In this document: positions 61,083 through 64,000 of the stretch, one piece after another | Position numbering within the stretch: position 1 is the first letter of the stretch | Layout: the number at the start of each line of letters is the position of its first letter | NCBI RefSeq assembly: GCF_003443735.1 | Contig: NZ_CP031969.1 | Span: 8,990,001-9,054,000, forward strand | From: Streptomyces sp. CC0208 | Lineage (GTDB): Bacteria; Actinomycetota; Actinomycetes; Streptomycetales; Streptomycetaceae | Length of the DNA: 64,000 nucleotides | Direction: 5' to 3' | Position numbers and translations under genes: made by a program | Notes under the pieces: generated by a model | What the model saw: only the letters and a program-made list of their open reading frames with translations | Told to the model about the DNA's origin: nothing | Databases searched by the model: none

Positions 61083-62663
61083 TCAGGCGGCATCCGTGAG
61101 GAGCTGGGCGAGAAGCCGCCGGTGGTCGGTCTTGCCATGCTGGTTGACGGGGAGGCTTTCCACGATACGCACCACGCTGGGTGCCATGTACGCGGGCATC
61201 GAACGCAGGCAGAACGCGAGCAGGTCGCTCTCGGCCGACCGGGCCGCTCCGTCGGCCAACACGACGAACGCGCTCAACTCAGCGTCACCCTCAGGCCCCT
61301 TGTACACCACGACGGCCGCCTCGCGGACCTGGGGGTGGGCGAGCAGCCGTCGCTGCACCTCGGCCGGTTCGACGCGGTTGCCGCGGATCTGCACCTGGGA
61401 GTCCCGACGCCCGCAGAAACGCAGCGCGCCGTCGGCGTCCCGGAAGGCCAGGTCACCGGTCCGCAGCAGGCGCTGCCCGGAGCGGGGCTCCAGCGGGTCG
61501 GTGACAAGGACGGCGTCCGTGGCCTCGGCGTCCCCCCAGTAGCCGGTCATCAGGGCCGGGCTGCGCAGGTACATCTCGCCGACGACGCCCTCCTCGCACA
61601 CCGGTGCCCCCTCGGCGTCCAGCAGGAGGATGTCGGTGCCCCGGTGCCCGTTGCCGATCGACAGGTGCGTCACGTCGTCGGGCAGGGGGTCGGGGACGTC
61701 GGCGAAACTGGCCGCCATGGATTCCGTCGCCCCGTAGCAGTTGATCAGACGGATGCCGGGCCGCAGGCGCTGGAGGTGGCGCAGTTCGCCCAGCGGGAAC
61801 TCCTCTCCGCAGAAGAGCACTCCGCGTAGATCGGGAAGGTCGGCCAGCTGGTCGGGGATGTGGCGCAGCGACTGCCGCCAGATGGACGGCACGCCGTTGA
61901 CATGGGTCGCCCGGGTGACGCGCAGCACCTTGAGGAACCTCGTCGGCCAGCGCAGCAGAGCCCGCGGGACGGGGGCCACCGCCGCTCCGCTGCCCAGCGC
62001 CATGCCGATGTCCAGGAGCGAGAAGTCGAACTGGAGTGGGGACGTCGACGCCACCCGGTCGCCCGTCGACACGAACCCCTCGGCGATCATGCCCCGGTAG
62101 AAGGCGACGACGGACCGGTGGCTCATCACCACGCCTTTGGGCCGGCCCGTGGTGCCCGACGTGAAGATGATGTAGGCGGTGTCGGTCGGCGTCACGGCGC
62201 GCCTCAGCCGCTCACGGCGCACCGGCGGGCGCGGTACCTCGATGCTGCCCCCGCCGAACCGGCCGTGGCCCACGGCCGCCCGCGGTTCCCCGTCGGCGGT
62301 CAGGCACAGCGCGGGCTCGGCCAGCCGCTCGATCGTCTCCCGCCGTTCGGCCGGCGTCTCCGGGCTGACCGGGACGAAGGGCAGGCCGCGCGACGAACAC
62401 GCCAGCACGAGGGCGACGGCCTCGGCGGACGTGTCCGAAACGATCATGACACGGTCGCCTGTCCGCAGGCTGAAGCGGTCCAGTTCAGCGGCATACCGCT
62501 CGGCGGCCTCGCGCAGCCCGCGGAAGGTCGTCACCCGTTCCGCGCCGTCCGCGTACTCCACCACGGCGGGTTGGTCGGGGTGCGTGGCCGCGGCTGCCAG
62601 GAGGAACTCGTCGAAGCGTTCGTCGGGCCGGTGGGTCACCGCAGGTGCGGGAGTCGCTGGCAT
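61083..62663 (-). CDS. Stand-alone adenylating enzyme (ANL / NRPS A-domain type)
   Basis: AMP-forming acyl- or aminoacyl-activating enzyme of 526 aa, ATG 62663 after GGAGAG. The core motifs are all present: A3 IIFTSGTTGRPKG, A5 NCYGATE, A7 LLRTGDLA, A8 GRRDSQVQIRGNRVEPAEVQ and A10 NQHGKTD with the catalytic Lys. The A4 region reads LQFDFSLLDIG, with the Asp that in A-domains contacts an amino group, hinting at an amino-acid substrate. No carrier domain is attached. It starts 12 bp after the flavin reductase stop and ends the operon. In such settings it would load a free carrier protein outside the window. Confidence 0.9.
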   Translation of the reverse strand: MPATPAPAVTHRPDERFDEFLLAAAATHPDQPAVVEYADGAERVTTFRGLREAAERYAAELDRFSLRTGDRVMIVSDTSAEAVALVLACSSRGLPFVPVSPETPAERRETIERLAEPALCLTADGEPRAAVGHGRFGGGSIEVPRPPVRRERLRRAVTPTDTAYIIFTSGTTGRPKGVVMSHRSVVAFYRGMIAEGFVSTGDRVASTSPLQFDFSLLDIGMALGSGAAVAPVPRALLRWPTRFLKVLRVTRATHVNGVPSIWRQSLRHIPDQLADLPDLRGVLFCGEEFPLGELRHLQRLRPGIRLINCYGATESMAASFADVPDPLPDDVTHLSIGNGHRGTDILLLDAEGAPVCEEGVVGEMYLRSPALMTGYWGDAEATDAVLVTDPLEPRSGQRLLRTGDLAFRDADGALRFCGRRDSQVQIRGNRVEPAEVQRRLLAHPQVREAAVVVYKGPEGDAELSAFVVLADGAARSAESDLLAFCLRSMPAYMAPSVVRIVESLPVNQHGKTDHRRLLAQLLTDAA

Positions 62664-62675
62664 GATCTCTCCAGG

Positions 62676-63233
62676 TCAACGCAGGTTGCCGGCCGCGGCC
62701 GGGGCGGGCGGTACGGGTGTGGCGATGTGCGGTTCCCCGGTGACGAGCACCAGCGGGGAACCGGGGGCAGTGCTCAGGTGGCGTACGGTGCCGACGACCA
62801 GGACGTGGTCGAGGGAGGTGAAGGTCTCCGCGACGTCGCAGGTCATCACGACGGCGGCGTCGTTCAGGACTGGGACGCCCCGCACCACGGCGTGCGGCGT
62901 GTCGCGGAAGCGCTGGGCGGGGGTGCCGGTGGCGAAGCGCCGGACCAGCGGCCCCTGCGTGTGGGACAGCACGTTGACGGCGAAGTGGCCGGCGCCGAGC
63001 AGGTGGTCCAGGGTGCGTCCGCGCGTGCCGAAGGCCAGCAGCACGCTCGGCGGCGCCACGGACAGCGACATCAGCGAGGTCGTGGTGCACCCCACCGGCC
63101 CGTTCGGTCCGAGGGCGGTGGTGACCGCGACGCATTTGGCCAGTCCCGTCATCGCCGCGCGGAAGAGGGCTTCGTCCACCCCCGCCTCGGCCGACGCGGC
63201 CGCCTGGGCAGTCGAGGTCTCAACCCCGAGCAC
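62676..63233 (-). CDS. Flavin reductase (HpaC/ActVB-like)
   Basis: FMN- or FAD-binding split-barrel reductase of 185 aa that supplies reduced flavin to partner monooxygenases or halogenases. GTG 63233 has GGAGGTGAG upstream. Signatures are FRAAMTGLAKCVAVTTALGP, GCTTTSLMSLSVAPPSVLLA and GHFAVNVLSHTQGPLVRRFA, with HVLVVGTVRH near the end. The start lies inside the 3' end of the upstream gene (14-bp overlap), so translation is coupled. The flavin-dependent partner is not in the window and would be expected further right. Confidence 0.9.
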   Translation of the reverse strand: MLGVETSTAQAAASAEAGVDEALFRAAMTGLAKCVAVTTALGPNGPVGCTTTSLMSLSVAPPSVLLAFGTRGRTLDHLLGAGHFAVNVLSHTQGPLVRRFATGTPAQRFRDTPHAVVRGVPVLNDAAVVMTCDVAETFTSLDHVLVVGTVRHLSTAPGSPLVLVTGEPHIATPVPPAPAAAGNLR

Positions 63234-64000
63234 GGCTCACCTCCATGCCGGTCGTGAGTCCGGCGAGGGTGTCGAGCGCCCGCTCGACCACACCGGTGCG
63301 GGGGCGTCCGCGCCCTGCGGAGTCGGCTGCGAATCGCAGGGCTTTGGGCAACTGCGTCCAGGCGTCGGCCAGGTCCGGGTCAGGGTTCGGCCCCAGGCGG
63401 TGGAGCTGGTGCCGGGACGCCGCCCACAGGTCGTCGATGTGCCGCTCCAGCAGATCCCCGTCGGTAGTGAGGCGGTCCCGCAGGTACGCGAACACCTCCC
63501 GCGGCTCGCGCAGCCAGGTGCCGGGCCACTGCGCCGGGACGCCGGCCGGGGGTGTGATGGTCCGGCGCAGCCAGCGGTAGGCATCCGTGGGGCCGCTGTC
63601 CACCGGTTCCCCCAGGGCGTGCACGTCCCGGTTGCGGACGGCCGGGTCGAGCCGCCCCACCGGTGCCAGCGCCCGGCGCAGCGCGTCGTCGTCGAGTACT
63701 CCGGCGTAGGGCAGTTGCTCGCCGTTGGGCATCAGGGCGTGGAACGGGTCGGTCACGAGCCACCCGTTCGCGTCGTGGGCCCGCAGCAGGAACCAGTGGG
63801 GGACGGTCCGCACCCCGTGGTGCGGAGACCAGGGCAGGTGGAAGGCGTTGCCCGACACGATCACCTGCCCCTGCTCGGCGAGCAGGTCGGCGAGCGCGGC
63901 ACGGGCCGACGGCCAGTCCGGGCGATGGTCGTGGACCAGGGTCCCGCCGTCGATGCGATCGTGGTGGGAGAAGGCGAGCGTGCCGTCCGGTTCGTCGGTG
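63220..64000 (-). CDS. BtrH-like N-terminal-domain protein, cut by window end
   Basis: At least 259 residues are visible; the N-terminus lies beyond the right edge. The part GQVIVSGNAFHLPWSPHHGV with RTVPHWFLLRAHDANGWLVT and DPFHALMPNGEQLPYAG resembles the BtrH_N cysteine-peptidase-like fold. There a His-containing HWFLL strand and DPF act with an upstream Cys not visible here. BtrH transfers an aminoacyl side chain from a carrier protein to an aminoglycoside in butirosin synthesis. The helical remainder (DRLTTDGDLLERHIDDLWAA and on) is unassigned. Operon order suggests action on a product of the adenylating enzyme. Confidence 0.7.
   Translation of the reverse strand, partial: TDEPDGTLAFSHHDRIDGGTLVHDHRPDWPSARAALADLLAEQGQVIVSGNAFHLPWSPHHGVRTVPHWFLLRAHDANGWLVTDPFHALMPNGEQLPYAGVLDDDALRRALAPVGRLDPAVRNRDVHALGEPVDSGPTDAYRWLRRTITPPAGVPAQWPGTWLREPREVFAYLRDRLTTDGDLLERHIDDLWAASRHQLHRLGPNPDPDLADAWTQLPKALRFAADSAGRGRPRTGVVERALDTLAGLTTGMEVSRARG

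Overview
This is high-GC actinobacterial DNA, almost certainly from a Streptomyces chromosome arm or an accessory island of one. The grounds are the codon bias, GTG/TTG starts with purine-rich ribosome sites, a SigB/SigF-type partner-switching set, secreted arabinofuranosidases with CBM13/CBM42 modules, a type III polyketide synthase, a sedolisin, TTA (bldA-type) codons in two genes, and many decayed insertion sequences (IS630, IS110, IS701 twice, IS5 twice, ISL3-like, IS4-like) of the families common in that genus. No ribosomal or other core housekeeping operon is visible. The NAD-dependent DNA ligase is most simply a second, accessory copy.

Left third (1-26 kb). An IS630 transposase abuts a GNAT acetyltransferase. 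An Imm5-like putative immunity protein and a LigA-type ligase converge on a shared terminator. A secreted AMIN-like protein is followed by a scrambled hydrolase/reductase junction. A stress module follows: a STAS antagonist, divergent from an RsbW-like kinase, then a SigF-family sigma factor. After a decayed methyltransferase come a membrane-anchored pentapeptide-repeat protein, a secreted protein, a broken gluconate permease, an AraC regulator divergent from an NmrA-like protein plus quinone oxidoreductase, a BisC-type molybdoenzyme, a four-EF-hand protein with a probable leaderless promoter, and a type III polyketide synthase.

Middle (26-49 kb). A PAS-GAF-PP2C-HATPase phosphatase could feed the partner-switching module. 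Next are an MFS exporter, a TetX-like FAD monooxygenase, two phage-type endolysins that share a near-identical 247-bp 3' end, a Tat-exported esterase with a TTA codon, an SDR and a serine hydrolase. An arabinan/arabinoxylan cluster follows: a truncated GH43, a GH54-CBM42, a GH43-CBM42 and a CBM13-GH62, whose divergent promoters share a candidate operator. The 3' half of a CAT-anticodon tRNA at about 49.22 kb looks like the attachment scar of an integrative element.

Right part (49-64 kb). The most interesting locus is a two-gene cassette: a small double-membrane-span protein with two copies of a Gly/Ala/Thr motif at its C-terminus, followed by an NB-ARC/TPR STAND NTPase carrying the same motif at its N-terminus. 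This is the architecture expected of an NLR/effector pair joined by an amyloid-type signalling motif, and so a candidate defence or cell-death system. Then come a VOC/pterin-dehydratase-like fusion, a secreted sedolisin, an AI-2E-type permease and a broken Bcr/CflA exporter. At the right edge a LysR regulator (TTG start, TTA codon) converges on a coupled operon of a BtrH-like protein (cut by the window end), a flavin reductase and a stand-alone adenylating enzyme. This looks like the edge of a specialised-metabolite cluster.
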